Shown piece by piece: positions 35,601-49,100 of a stretch of 64,000 bases of DNA. Both the position numbers and the translations under genes were made by a program. The DNA lies in NCBI RefSeq assembly GCF_051020975.1, contig NC_135044.1, positions 7,814,501 to 7,878,500 of the forward strand. Direction: 5' to 3'. The stretch's first letter is position 1. Each line of letters starts with the position of its first letter. The notes below the pieces were generated by a model. The model worked only from the letters and a program-made list of their open reading frames with translations, was not told the origin of the DNA and did not search any database. The DNA comes from Osmia lignaria lignaria (lineage: Eukaryota; Arthropoda; Insecta; Hymenoptera; Megachilidae).

Positions 35601-36530
35601 AACCATGTGGATTTTTTTATTGCAACCAAGCGATTTCTATAGATTCCTCGTTCCCTGCTATTCGACCATACATCCCCTCGGGTGTTACGAGACAGATGCA
35701 ATGTGTCTACCTATTGGCGGAATAGGAACCTGCACATATGCGATCGAACCAAGTTGGACGTTGGCAGGGAAAAGTGCCAGGAGGTACTGAAAAGGGAAGG
35801 AAATAAGTGTTGTACGTGATGGCGGTGACGGTTGCCAAAAATCAAACTTTCTGGACCGTGGAAAAGCTCGACGGCGAAGGACTTACCGGAGGCCTCTAAA
35901 TAAAACGGTAACGCGCAATTTTGCGATATTATATTCGACGGACGGTTTTCAATTGTGCATTAGTTGGTTGGCAAACGAAATATCCCCTCGGTTGATTAAT
36001 ATTTGCCCGAAAGCCTGGCTCGTTTTGCTGCAGCAAAAGCGAGGTATTTAATTACATCCTATGGCCTGGGTCATTAAATAAATAAAACGCCAGCAGCGGT
36101 AGCAGCACCGGCAGCCAGAACCAGATAAAATTTTCATCCTCGATACGAGAAACGATATCAAAGAGGATCAAAATTTCAATGCTTCTTTGGTTCGACCGAT
36201 TATATCGTTATCCCTTTTGATAACAAAATACATGTATTTCTTGCCCAGCCTTAGCTCTTTTACCTTTTCAAATTACCAACATCCTTTTTCTCTTTCTCCG
36301 TTCACTTGGTTATTTTAAATGAAACACGTTCGCTATTCCAGAGCACCCTTACATCGGTTCCCACGGTTACATTATTTACTGCCTGTCTTACATTATTTAT
36401 CCACGGTTCGTTTTTCATCGTCGAGGACTAATCGATTGGCCAGTCAAAGTACAGGCAATCTCGGTTGATCAAACATGGCCCAGTATCGTATCCTCTCTTC
36501 CTGTAGCAATAGCTGAGTAAGTAAACCGTA

Positions 36531-36565
36531 GCTGGCGCGACCTGGCATCATCAGGATTTTATCTG
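36531..36565. repeat. Duplicated 35-nt element, copy 1
   Basis: Begins GCTGGCGCGACCTGGCATCA and continues to TTATCTG. It matches positions 37,401-37,435 with a single T/C difference. Weaker similarity continues to a shared TCCATCGGT word about 25 nt further on. There is no inverted-repeat end or open frame to class it as a transposon. Confidence 0.75.
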
Positions 36566-37400
36566 GCTGCTAATTTTCTTTCCATCGGTTCCACGGTGAC
36601 GTTGGACTGTAAGAAATTAATTTATTCAACACCAGTGTATAGCACAGGAGATTCTGATGAATGTGCCTTTTCGTACCCTTTAACGTTCCCATTTTCTACA
36701 CTGTAGATTCGTTTCGGATAGTTTTTTTCTTTCCTTTGTTAAAGAAGTAGAGATCGACGTTGTTCGAGGATAACGAGAAAATGTGAAACACGATTGAGGT
36801 ACGAATCATCGTCGAGAATTGAATTTTCGCCTAAAGGGCGTGCCAGAAATTGAAACTTAGAGAATTTGTCCCCTGTTATTAATCTCGTTGTCGAAGTTTC
36901 AGTTCGGAGAGGTTCCCGATAATCCGATACCGACACTCGATATCGTGTTACACCGTACAAATTGAAAAATTACTCCGGTTCGTTGGAATTTTGAAATTCC
37001 AAGGATTCCATCTTGTCTTCTATCGACCGGCCACGACGGTTCTCACGGGTCAATGAAAACGGTGTACCTGTTTCTCATCCAAATTCTTTCCAACGTTCTT
37101 CCTTAGGGGAAGCTAAATGTTATCTTATCCTCCGGTCGTATCGAACCGCAGAAGCTGGATTCCGTGATCGAAATCTAAACAAAAGTATCAGCTCAGCATG
37201 TTCTCGAGTCGATTCTGAAATTTATGCGATGGTACATTCATCACCGCGTTGATTCCACCAGCCACGGGGTTTCAACCCCTCTTTTTCAATCCTCGTTTCC
37301 CTGCAATTTATATCGAGCCACGTAAACATATCGTGATCGTACCGACAAAACAAACACATGTATTACCCGGGGCTTGTCTATCAGAAGCTGGATAAGAGCG

Positions 37401-37435
37401 GCTGGCGCGACCTGGCATCATCAGGATCTTATCTG
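37401..37435. repeat. Duplicated 35-nt element, copy 2
   Basis: Same orientation as the copy at 36,531 and exactly 870 bp away. The flanks on the left side are unrelated, so this is not a simple large tandem duplication. On the minus strand the one difference would be a synonymous Lys codon change (AAA/AAG), but neither copy lies in a supportable exon. Confidence 0.75.
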
Positions 37436-40400
37436 TCGTTGGTAATCTCGCTCCATCGGTCTGGTATCCCGCTTCCGTACACGCGTCATACATCACCAAA
37501 CCAGCCGTGGTATAGGTATACCTAAAGCCCTGACGTTTAGCTTTTTGCAGGAGCGTCAGCGGGAACACACGTACTCGCGTAGCTGCTGCTTCAATCCATG
37601 CTCGAGCCAGGAGTCTCCATTATATATTTCCTCCTTTTTTTTTTTCTTCTCTATTCTCCACTTTTCCACTCTTCTCCCGGCTGTTTCGCCGGTACCCACG
37701 GCCTCGTCGAATTCAGAGGCCTCATCCTTTCGTGCGGAAAAGAGAGTCGGAGCCAGGGAACGGGCACGTGAACGAAGAATACCGCGCGATTGTTAGGCGT
37801 CCCCGATTAATCTACGACTTCTTTTACTCTCCCTTCGACCCCTTTCTCGTCCTATCCCCCTCGTAGTCGTCATCCTACTCCTCTGTATATCGGTGTAACG
37901 GTGCTCGTCTCTCCTCGTGATTGCGACCACACAAAGACACACAGCCTCCATCTCTTGCAGAGGACGCACTGCGAATACGGTGTGCTACCTGGTAGATATA
38001 GTTAACCGAGTGAATGTGGGTGTCATCGACAGCGGCGACTAGCCAAGGCTCCTTTTCTTCTCGCAGAGGGTAATCAAAGTACTACCACCATCACCGTAGC
38101 TCTCATCTCGAGAAATACTGGAATGGAGGATTGATTGGCCGAGTCCCGTTGATTGTCGCCGTGTCGTCGAATCAATCCGACTTTACTTCTGATATATAAT
38201 TTTCTTGGCAAATTTATTTAACTTGCAACGCGCTGGCTCGACAGCTTTGCCTTAGAAAGGGTTGTACAATGACCTCGCTAAGTTCTGAGATTTGCAGGAT
38301 CTAAGGAAATGTATAGAATCTAAAAATAAAATCACCGATAGGAAAGGATTAAAATATGGATTTTTGCATGGATCTTTTACCTCGCCATTAGAGGCATCTC
38401 CTGGGCAACGCATAAAGCCTCGAGCAACGGTTCCACAAATTTTCCTGCTCCTACTTACAAACCGCGTACCATGATTTACGGCGGAAAAAAAAACATAGAG
38501 GAGACCAGTGGCGAGGAACATTTTAATCAGAATGGAACAATTTTCTGGCATCCAAGTTCTACACGAGATGACGCACATACAACGTAGCTGTTTCATTTTT
38601 TCTTTCAAGCGTCCTATCTGAAAATCAGTGGCAAAGCTCGACAAATTGAGGAGTGCAAAGAATTAACGGTACAGAGGTAAAAATTCATGCTCACCAGATA
38701 TTTCAATGCTATGACGTCGACAAGTGATGCATAAAAATGAGAGTTTCAATTATAAATAAAACGTTTTCATTTGACTTCCACAAAGCAGTACATTGGATAT
38801 TTTCGATCCTGTTTCATCGTTAAATGTAACTTGGTAAATTTACCTGAGCTACGGTGCACTTGTCACCTGTATAGGATTAATATTCGTGCAGGAATCGTGC
38901 ATTTATCCAGGAAAATTGTTTGCCAGGGTGTCGGCCAGGGCCCTAGCGGAATTTACAGCCACCCCTGTCGTTCTTCAAATAAACCCCGCCGAAAAATCAA
39001 TGCGCAATCACGAAACACCGCTACAAAATCCGGTCATAGCCGACTTCATAAACGTATCACGGTACCGTGACCATCGTATGAAATGTGTTTCTATTATTTC
39101 CCAGGAAATTAATCCGAGTAATCTGGTCAAGGTCCCAGACGAATCGATAAAAATGCAAAGCTTAATTTGAAATCATAAAGAGAGAAAATATAAAGTGGAA
39201 CTATTATTATCATTCCATACTGAGAATTAATTAACTTCTCTCTTTCTCGTTCGTCCTGTCTTCTTCCTCATTTCATACCTGCATACATACATATGTTCGA
39301 AATGACTAAAGGAGTACGGATATTTGATTAGTAAAAAGACAAGTGGCCTCGTTTGCCCTGTGGTACAAAAGCCTCTGTAAAATGATAATAAAAATCAGCA
39401 AACATACCTGGCAGAGTAGTTTTTCAGTATAATTCGTTTTTCATCGGCATTCCACGAACCGTTCTAACGTTGAGCGGTGAAAATTAAAATTTACCGTTAC
39501 TCCTTTGTGTTTCGTCCGATTCATTCATTTCAAAACGCGCTGCTCTGCCTCGAATAGAATAGGATCCCTGTATATTCCTCTCTCGTCTCCGTAACCTAGA
39601 AACCGGTGTGCAGCGTGGATGCAAAAACGGGCAGACGAAGTATTCTTAGGAAAAAGGGAAATTAGCCAATCCAAGAAAAGGGTTCCGTCCCTCTCCGCGC
39701 GAGACATTATCTCGGCTACAAAGGGGTTGACAAAGCGTGTCTGTTGTTCGTAGATGAAAAATTTCTAGACCATCCCTCATAATCAAGGGCATAACTAATG
39801 GACTCACCGACAGCCTGTGCGTTGCCTTGTCCGACACAGAATGCGCATTGCACACGTGCCCCGTAGGTACGTGTCTCTTTTACCGACCGAAGTCAATAGT
39901 TTCTCGTTATTTCGAGAGCAAGAAGCGCAAGAAGGGACGAATGGAGAGTCTTGTAACTTTATCAAACTCCTCGTAAATATTACAGTTCGTATCCGTGAAT
40001 ATCGTGGATCAATAATACTTATTCGAGGTGCCGGTGCAGGGGATAATTAAAACGGGAACAGTGACCTGACGTCGGCCAAAGATCGTTGCCCGATAATCGG
40101 AAATTTCCATTTATTTCTGGAATAATTATAAATGCATACAAAGCGCAACGTCGATAGAGATAATTCTATTATAATTTTTTATGTTTATTACCGTTCTAAC
40201 CAAGCTCATTAAAGCATCGATCCGATTATAATTGATAATTTGATCATTGAAGTAACTAAGATTTTCATCCTAGGGCTCCCTAGGGGAGCGTCTGGTAACC
40301 TAGCTACGCCGGATGTAAGGAACAGGTGGAACAGGTGGAACAGGATGCAAGGAACGGGACGACGGAACGACGCCATTGTTTTTGATTCAATCGTTAAAAA

Positions 40401-43400
40401 GACGTGAAGAAAAAAATCTTGAAACATTGGTGCTTCTGGAGCGTCTCAAGATCGACTGAAATATGCAGCAGGTGAGTGGAAGCGAGGAATAAAGCGGAAA
40501 AAGGGACGGAGTGATAAGAGATTTTAGAAGGGTAGGAATAAGAGGCGAGAAAGAAGGAGAACAGTTAAAAGGAAGTAGAGAAGCACCGGTTGATTAACTT
40601 TTCACTTGGCGTTATTGCTTTGAAACGTTCTCAACCTTGCGAGTGGCGTTTATAAGTTGCTTTCGAAAAGTTGCGTTGAAACATCGTTCGATCAATACGC
40701 GGCCAACACGGACGGTTGATTTATCGTTTAACAGCATTATATATTTTAAACTTCCCAACGCTTTCAGTCGAAAATATCCAACATGCTTACACCGCGTACG
40801 TTTATCGCTACGCCAGCACCCTCCGCCCTCTACTTCCTGTGTAACTTATCCACGTTTATTTTAACGTTTTACTAATTCAGAGGCTCGGGTTATTGTATTA
40901 ACCCGTTTTTTCCAACATTTTTCCCAGGCACGTATCTCGAAACTGTCGAAAAAATATGTTCCACTTTCATTCGTACAAATCATCGTGAATCAAGATTTTT
41001 TTATTTTTCAGCATAACCTGTACCAGTTAAAAAGGATATCATATTCTGCGGAGGTAAAAATGTTATGAAAAATAGAGGGAGCTCGAACACGAATGCCGTG
41101 AACTCGAATTTATGCAATATTCAAAATCTGTTTTACAAGTCGCTTAAAATACAGTGCGAGTACCGAACTCGTCCTGTATCATACATACATGCATACGTAT
41201 ACGTTTCTACATACAGTTTTTATTTTCTCAGGTAAAAAGGTAAAGAGGACGGCCGAGCGCAAGGGAAAGGTCGCCGCAGTGAAAAGTTGGAAAATTTAGG
41301 TTGACCTAATCGTGGACTAAATTATTAGAACACAACTCGTAAATACAATGAGAAGAGGATTTATTAATATTTAAAAGGTATCCATCATCCATGGATAGAA
41401 CAATTCGCTATTATGCTAATGTACATATGTCTTGTAAAAAGGTGAATGCAAAGGTTTGGGGAGCATGAAAGATGAGGACAGGCGGTGCAAGCCGAGTACC
41501 CTCTTGCCCCTGTGTGTCATCCCGGTGGCTAACTTTCCAGTTCTGCAGTGTACACGTATCTTGCTGGTTGAATGCGAACGGGAGAATTCAGAAACGCGAA
41601 ATAATCCCTTGTTTTATGAATCCAGCAGAGCACGGGTACGTAGATACGCGCGTACAGGTATACGTGGACGTCGAAGTTAACGAAGAGCTTGTAGGGGAAC
41701 AAAAGCCCGTTGTTATCCGGGAAAGGGTAATTGTTCGATCCGGCTAGGTAACATCAAATTTCTGTTTGCGAAAATCTATAGCCATTTAGCTGCCGAATCC
41801 CGTTGCCGCTATTATCTTTGGTTAAATATGAAATATAACAGGAGCCGAGAGAATCGCTGGGAAGAATAACGAAATGATTAATTCCTCTTGAGCGATTCCT
41901 TTCAAGCAATGCCCGCTTACCCATGGTGCACCCGGGTGACACGATACGCGCGACAGGGAGGAGGAGATCGGATGGCAGGTGACGGCTGAAATCATTTTTA
42001 AGCGATCTAATTCTTTCACGTTTTCCTTTTCGAGCGAACAATGATTTATCGCGTCGTAAATTTTTCAAGAGGATTTCATACAAAAGAGAAGTTGGCGAAT
42101 CAGGAAGAATAGGAGGAAAGAAGGATAGAGTGGAGATAAAGAAAGAAAAATAGAAACTGAAACGAGAGACGGCGCAGGTTGTAGGGAACGGCGGGCGGGT
42201 GAGAGGCGTGCCGCGAGAAATGTAGAGCAGAAAATGAAAGCCGTCGATGTGGAAACTAGAAAAAAAAAAAAAAAAAAAAAGATGTAGATAAATGAACGAA
42301 TAGATAAATGGACGTAGATCGGCAACCAGATAAGCAGATGAACAACCGGATAAACCCTTCTATTTTTCGTTCGTCTCGATAACGAAAAATATATATAGAC
42401 AGATACGAAACAGGGATGTAAAGAATAGTAGCGAGAGAATGAGGAAGAAATTGTCGAGAGGAGAGTACTGCTAATATCCTGGGGGCGGTCGTGGGATAGG
42501 GTGCACCTGCGCGTATGGCAGATACGCCCCTGGCATAAAGGCGACATTTAGGTCACCGGCTTTTACCGCGGCAGACTACACATGCAGAGACCGGCCTTGC
42601 CAATGATCGTTTTCACTACTAACACCAACGTTCCAAAGAATTTTCAGACTCTGTATTATCCGTTACCGTTGGAAAATTAATCCTTCTGCAGAAGCGTGCG
42701 CCTAATTTTCCTCGAACCATCATCCTTGTACATCTCTCTACCTTCGTTAAAAAAACTAATCGTCGAACAACGTAAGAAGGGTAATATCACGATGGGTAAA
42801 TAAGAAGAAATTGTAACGCCAATCGATTCCATTTAACTAATGTGCACTGATGCACATATAATGTATAGCACTTTGAGCAGAGTAAACGGTGGATGGAAAA
42901 CTCCCATCCATCAGAATGCATGCATATAGCTTGGTCGTTCTACGTATTTAACGATTGAATGCCATAGTTTAATTATGAAGCACTTTACCATCGAATAAAT
43001 CACAAAAGGATAAATCTTATAAAGATCGTTCATCGATATACTCCTCTTCTTGACAGGCTGAATAATGTATCGCAACGAGGTACGGTAAACAAGACGCGAA
43101 AAGTAAACGGGTCAATGTGTATACACCCTTTAATATGGAAAACTGCTTCTTTCAGAGGATATTACGATTGATGGAATCAAGTGCATCGAGATGACCTAAA
43201 ATAAAATTCATTCTTATCACCGACGTCAGTGGATACCGTTTCGAAACTTTTCCCTTTGCCACCGACTGTTTAATTATTATGTACCTTTATGTTATGCAAA
43301 TACCCATTGTTCGTTTGCTTTTCCAGAAACGAAAGTTCTCGCCGAGGTTGAGTTGTGACCCACTCGATCCAGCGGTTTGCACCCGTTTAACATTGTCACA

Positions 43401-45719
43401 ACTATTCTGTCATCGAGGGATGAGTTTACCAAGCGACAATAATTTGACAACCGTGCACCGAGAAGCGACGCGTAGCACATAACAAGGGGAAAATTATCGT
43501 CCTGACGCCAATTTCGATCCTGACAAGGCACCGCCACCGACGCCAGTGTACTTCGGTTCCCTAAGCCGAAGACACTTCCGCAAGGTAACGACTGTTCTGT
43601 ATCTATGGGACGTAGTAACTGTTCGACATTACCATCTAAGACAACGTAACTCGTTAAATGAACATAATCTCACCTCCTTTTCCGGCAACTCGGTGACAGG
43701 ATATCGGCGATTCCTTTGCTCTCAAACGAACAAGTTGAATCTTCGGAAATTTCACTACGTTATTTTGGGAATCCAAGGAGGACCCATAGAGAAGTTTGCT
43801 TCGTCGATTAAAGGAACCGAAGGAAGTCCATCCTGGGCATCGTTTAATGTTGAACACACAGCACGATACAGGAAACTGTCTCGACGGAAATACGAAACAG
43901 GTAATCGACCGATATATAGTATTATTGATTATCCGTCTATCGCGTGGCGAAGCGAATTTCGATATCTGAAACGTCTCTCTGGCGAGCATTGAAAAATGAA
44001 CTCGGTCCAAGGGATGAGAATAGTTCGAGGTGCGTAAACAAAATACAGGAATGGCCATTTTGATATTAATTCTTAAAATAACTCTATGATAAATTGAAAT
44101 CATCGCAATATTATTGAACGGAAGTTGAACCTTGCCGCGATTTTACTTAAATGTAAATACAGAACAGTGAGTGTTGCAACGTCAAACGTAGACTTGATTG
44201 AACGTACACGTCAAAAAGAAGTTGTAATCACCGAGGCTTTGCGAATATTCAAAGCGTCAAACGACCGAAATATTTTCCCCGAAGAGGAAATATTCCGTGG
44301 AAAGTTGAATACGACGCGGTACCGCGGGAAAGGCGTACACGCAGCCGGTGTTTAACAAGGGTAGAGGGAGGCATATCGGAAAATGTCGACACGATAGAAA
44401 AGAGAGTATTGCGGATAATGGGGTGGGTGTGTATCAGTCTTTGCGATAAGTTATTGCTGAATCAGTCGTTGTTCCATAGCGGAAGCAATCCCGCCAAAAT
44501 AAAGGCAAAAGCATCGTCTGCAAAGTTCTGCTAGAGTGTCGAGTTACAATTTTTCTTCTCTTATTTTTTTTTTTATATGTATTGCTTTCTATCTCTGCTA
44601 AAAAATAGCGAGTAATTTCAATCGGTCGAAACGAACTCTTCTTTTCCCATAGTTTTTATTTTGTTTTATTACTTTCTAAACGCACCATTGAAATGCGAAT
44701 AAATATCGGAATTCTCGTCGTCGCCAAATCCTCGATGTTTTGCTTCGACTGTGATCGGTTACGATCGTATATTAAAAATAAAAAATAAAATAAAATGAAG
44801 GGGAAAAAGCGCTCCTACGGGAATCGTCTCGCGGATGAAAGGCTGGTAGTGAATAAAAAATCAGGCAGGAATTCGGATGACGAATCGCGGTGGCGATCCA
44901 TTATAAATAAAGAGCGAGGCAAACAAAAAGCGCCGATGTATGTGTGCATGTTTTTTTTTCTCGTTGACCCTCTATAGATAGATTAACAAATTAACGAACG
45001 CAGGTCACTTTCAATCAACAGCGTCCGCTACCCGTCTCGTTCTCTTTCCCCTTTCTTTTTGTTTCGAACGCCAGAAACAAGTGTGCCGTTCGTTTTTCCA
45101 ATTTGCCATAAATTCTGAAAAAAAGGTTCGACCGTCGGAGGAGGAGGAGCGGGGAAGAAGGGACAGAATTACCCAGTCTTTTTTTTTGTCAATGCGTTCG
45201 TACGGTATTATTCAGGACCCTTTGTAAAAGGGCCAGCCGAATCGTAATGATAAATTCGAAGCGTAACGCGAATAATCGTCCGTACGAACAAAAAGCGCGT
45301 CCAGGACAAAAGAGCGCGAAACTCGAAGGGATGGGGGGTGGAAAAATAATCGCGATAGCTCCTCCTCCATCGGTTCCGGGACGTTTAATTCGCGGCGAGG
45401 ATAGAGCCGGAAGGGCAGGGGAAAAACGAGAAAGCGAGGCCGGAGCGAATTAATGCGAAAATTTAATGCAGCTGTCACGTGTCCGGCCGTTACTAAATCT
45501 ACCTGTAACGTCATTAAATCGGCGCTACCTGAATGTACGCGCGTTTTGTTTCCACCTACGCCGAGCGTATTGTAACGCGCCACCCGTTTCACACTCGCTA
45601 ATTGTAATAATTTTCTCGCTCCCAAGCGTAACGTAGAAGTCTAAAGTATCGTAGACGAAATTTCAGGTATTGTACAGCTCGTTTCAAGGCTATGAACAGC
45701 GACTAAATCGGAGCCATAA

Positions 45720-46113
45720 TACAGGGTGTTCGACAACAGGTGGATAAAATTTTAAGGGGTGATCCTAGGGATCAAAATAAGACGAAAATCAAGAATAACG
45801 AAATAGCTTTGTTTTCCAGTAATTAACGTTTAAAAATTCGAGTAAAAAGCGCCTGAAACCTGCAACCCGCCCAACACCTAACGTTCAGTCGTCGGTGCTG
45901 GGCGGGTTGCAGGTTTCAGGCGCTTTTCACCGACGCTCAGTCGTCGGTGCTGGGCGGGTTACAGATTTCAGGCGCTTTTTACTCGAATTTTTAAACGTTA
46001 ATTACTGGAAAACAAAGCCGCAAACGCTATTTCGTTATTCTTGATTTTCGTCTTATTTTGATCCCTAGAATCACCCCTTAAAATTTTGCCCACCTGTTGT
46101 CGAACACCCTGTA
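45720..46113. mobile_element. TA-flanked 390-bp fold-back element (Tc1/mariner-type MITE candidate)
   Basis: Both ends carry the same terminal inverted repeat, CAGGGTGTTCGACAACAGGT, bounded by TA at 45,720-45,721 and 46,112-46,113. The arms remain complementary for well over 100 bp (for example AAAATTTTAAGGGGTGAT and ATTTCGTTATTCTTG pieces on both sides). Inside, a GC-rich module with CGTCGGTGCTGGGCGGGTT occurs twice in tandem, and its inverse lies in the left arm, so the centre can fold in more than one way. No open frame is present. A TA target duplication suggests a Tc1/mariner-type transposase, which is inference. Confidence 0.8.
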
Positions 46114-49100
46114 TAAAGAGCCATATCTCTAAACTATTTGAAGATAATAGCTTGTTGGGCATTATTAAAAAGTACGAAGATTATATCGGTTAATCGAGTT
46201 TATATTTGATCCAGTCGTTATAAAGTGCTCCAGAGGAAGTACGATGAAGGTAGTAGACAGAAAATTGCGAGCGGATATATCCGTATCTCCCCGGTAATTC
46301 GCGCGGCTGGGGAAACTTTGAAATTATTTAATTAGAAATTCTTGTTGCCGGAAATTTTACACGTACCCCCGGTGCATAAGTACGGAAACTAAATATGTAC
46401 GTTGCGTTAAGCGGTTGCGGATTTGAACACTTCAAGTCCCGGTTCATCCAGCTCTTCCAAAGAATTCGAACCACCCTTTTCGTTGCGCGACCGTGTTTCG
46501 TGCAATTAAAAAGTTTGCCGCATCCTGTGCAGGATCTTCGTTTTCTTTTTTGTAAAAAGATAGTTATCTTGATTCTGAAATGGTATCCGTATTATCCGTA
46601 TCAATCGAGCCCGGATCTATGGAATCCGGCTTCGGCTTCCGCTCGACATTGTTCCTGATCTTCTTGGTGGCTCGGCAATTATGCGAGGAGATACATAATT
46701 TCGTACGAGGAGAAAAGCCACAGGCTCGACGCTGGTCTGCCAGCTTTCTTATTTATTATATGGCTGGTCGAGCCGAGACAGCGACGAGTTAAATTGGCCG
46801 ATTTCCGGCGCAGGACAACGACCAACCGAGAAATTGTATTAGCAGATTAGCGAGAATCGCGTCCTGATATACGGCCAACGGTTTCTCTCGTTTTACTTTT
46901 ACATTCCAATTTCATTCGTGATCGTGTAATTGTAATAATTCCACGCGCCAGTGTCCCCTTTCCCTTAATACTCTCGAGAGCACACGTTCCACACAGTTGC
47001 GAGGGTGTAATTATATTTTCGTTCAACAATTTCGCTGCTGCGTCCCCGCGCAGATTGAAATTCGCGTCGAAAGAAAAGCTTGCCAAAAATTTCGACCGCT
47101 ATATTGGCTGGCAGAAACGAGAAAGATTCGGAAAATTAAGCTGGACTAACTCTTGTCCTCATCAATGATCGACGAGCCATGAATTTAATCGAATTAAACG
47201 ATAAAAATGCGATAAAACGAAAAGCAATCTATTCGACGATCTCGTAGAAGATACCCTCGGTTCCCCGGTGGATTTTCAACGAAGCTCGCATGCGAAAAGT
47301 CGTCGCGAAACGTATTCCCTATCCAATGATCTTGCCGATACAGTCCATATGCAAACGGGACGATGAAGTTTGTTCGGATCTCTTCCATCCAAACAACACG
47401 TACACGCGTGCAACGATGCAGAGTGGATCCCTGCGGTACGTAGACGCTCGGTTTACTCTCGGTCGAGTCCCTTCAGGAAGGAGGAAAGGCAAAACATCGT
47501 GAGAGGATACATATGTTCCGTGCAAGCGGCCGGTAATCGATCATGGAAATTCCGTAAAAAGTACTAGGATGTGTCTGTGCCATCGGTCTCCGAGTGTCAA
47601 ACGAGAATTAATAGTTCGCCGGAGTAATGTACAATGTGTACGGGCCTGGTACACGATGAATAAAGATGAGGCCGCGGACGAATCGCTTCATCGACGTTCG
47701 CCAGAAACAAAAGAGCGAGGAGGAAGAAGGAAGAAAAAAAGAAATGGAAGAAGAAAAGGGGTTGAGAAGACGCGTCGGCCGACAAAAGGTGGAGAAAAAG
47801 AGATTAATAATCGGGCCGGGGTCAGGCGGCGGCCTCCCGGAGGGCGGGCACGAGGGAAGGAAAATTTAGCCCGACATTTTTGAAATTCTAATTTCGTTGA
47901 AAGCACCTCCGAACCTAGCGGATTTTCATTTTTCCGCCTCTCCCTCTCTATTTCCTCCTCCAGTACTCTGATCTGCTTCCGCTTTCTTCCTCCTTTTCTT
48001 ACTCGGAAATAAATAAACGCTTTGACGAGTTCGTGGGACCGCTAAAAAGATTAATGAGAGAAGATCGTTTCCGGGACTTCAATTTTATTAAAGGAGCTTC
48101 AAAGGGAATCCCTCGATACGGTGTATCCCTTCCTCGGCTCGCGGTACCGACAGATACGCAGAGGGAGAGGAAAATGAGAGGGTCGGGACTGCGAAAAGAT
48201 AAGCGAAAGGAAAAGAAACCGAAATTTCCTTCTGCTTCCCGTATTTCGTCATAATAATGTTTCATAATTTCCATCGTGCCACGGGGACTCGTTTCGTCAT
48301 CCCTCCGCTCTACAGACGCCCCTTTACGACCCCGTAAAATAACACAAGGTGGTGGATGTCCGATACATCCTACTGTTGAAAGAGGATACATGAAATTGCG
48401 ATTGTAGAGCGTGAAAGGTAAACTAGAAAGGATAGGAGGACAAACAACAAGGAATCAGAATGATAAAGGATAGGATGCTTCCTGTACGAATCGACTCGGT
48501 TCGACAATTGAAGAGAAACTTAAGAAGAGCGATACTCTGTCGATACAGAGGGCAACACTGAACGCGCTCGCGGCGAACCGTGAAGTTTCCAACAATTCCC
48601 ATTTTATCCTTTTCAAATTCCACCGTGTCGCCTTTTCTTTTCCATCCGGACGCACCGTGTGTACGTAATTCCCGTACCCGCGATACATCCTTTGTTCCTG
48701 TTCCCGTATCCTGCCTGCTGAACCCGTCACAAAGCTACCTTTAGCTTTGATCGCTACAGTTCCGCCAACTTTCAACCTTTCATCCTTCTTCGAACTAGAA
48801 TATCGTTCCACGAGTGGATTTTGCGAAGCACTTAGAACCTATCTAAGTCCTAATTTAACTTTCAACGTTGTACATGCCATAAACAATCTTAACATTAGTA
48901 TATACGTTAATCTCAACAGCTTTGATGTCGCGAAATTCCTGAATTTCCCGCCAGATGGCGGAGAGAAGCTGGCATTCTCGCAAGTACTCTAACGCTCTGC
49001 CATCCACTCGCTGGTGTTAACAACCGATAAGTGCTAATTAATCGATATACACCATGGAAACATGGAGCAGCAAGAAAGAGCGAGAATACAGCAAGGGAAT

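Larger units (their letters stand above)
32601..45719. other. Non-coding GC-richer region upstream of the CUB gene, left part
   Basis: About 13 kb with many short overlapping open frames on both strands but none with family features, consistent codon structure or matching splice phases. Several isolated minus-strand donor-like words occur (for example near 34,111, 35,373 and 39,405). The first CUB coding exon is preceded by an acceptor, so part of this stretch may be its 5' intron. A 34-nt repeat pair at 36,531 and 37,401, an 18-nt repeat pair at 34,956 and 35,765, and an A-rich run near 42,261 are the visible structures. Confidence 0.45.

Noticed and set aside
37308..37568. Minus-strand frame containing K-I-L-M-M-P-G-R-A-S, also in the repeat at 36,531
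   Set aside because: The shared peptide comes from the DNA repeat; the surrounding frames differ and no splice sites support either as an exon.
42065..42547. 160-aa minus-strand frame rich in Phe, Leu and Ser
   Set aside because: It is the complement of purine-rich simple sequence and a poly(A) run; no motif, no splice context.
43546..43992. 148-aa plus-strand frame
   Set aside because: An equally long frame (43,654-44,103) lies on the opposite strand, there is no family resemblance, and no splice sites match its ends.
47569..47883. Lys/Arg-rich 104-aa frame resembling a basic nuclear protein
   Set aside because: Produced by a purine-rich tract; the opposite strand gives an equally open Phe/Leu/Ser frame.
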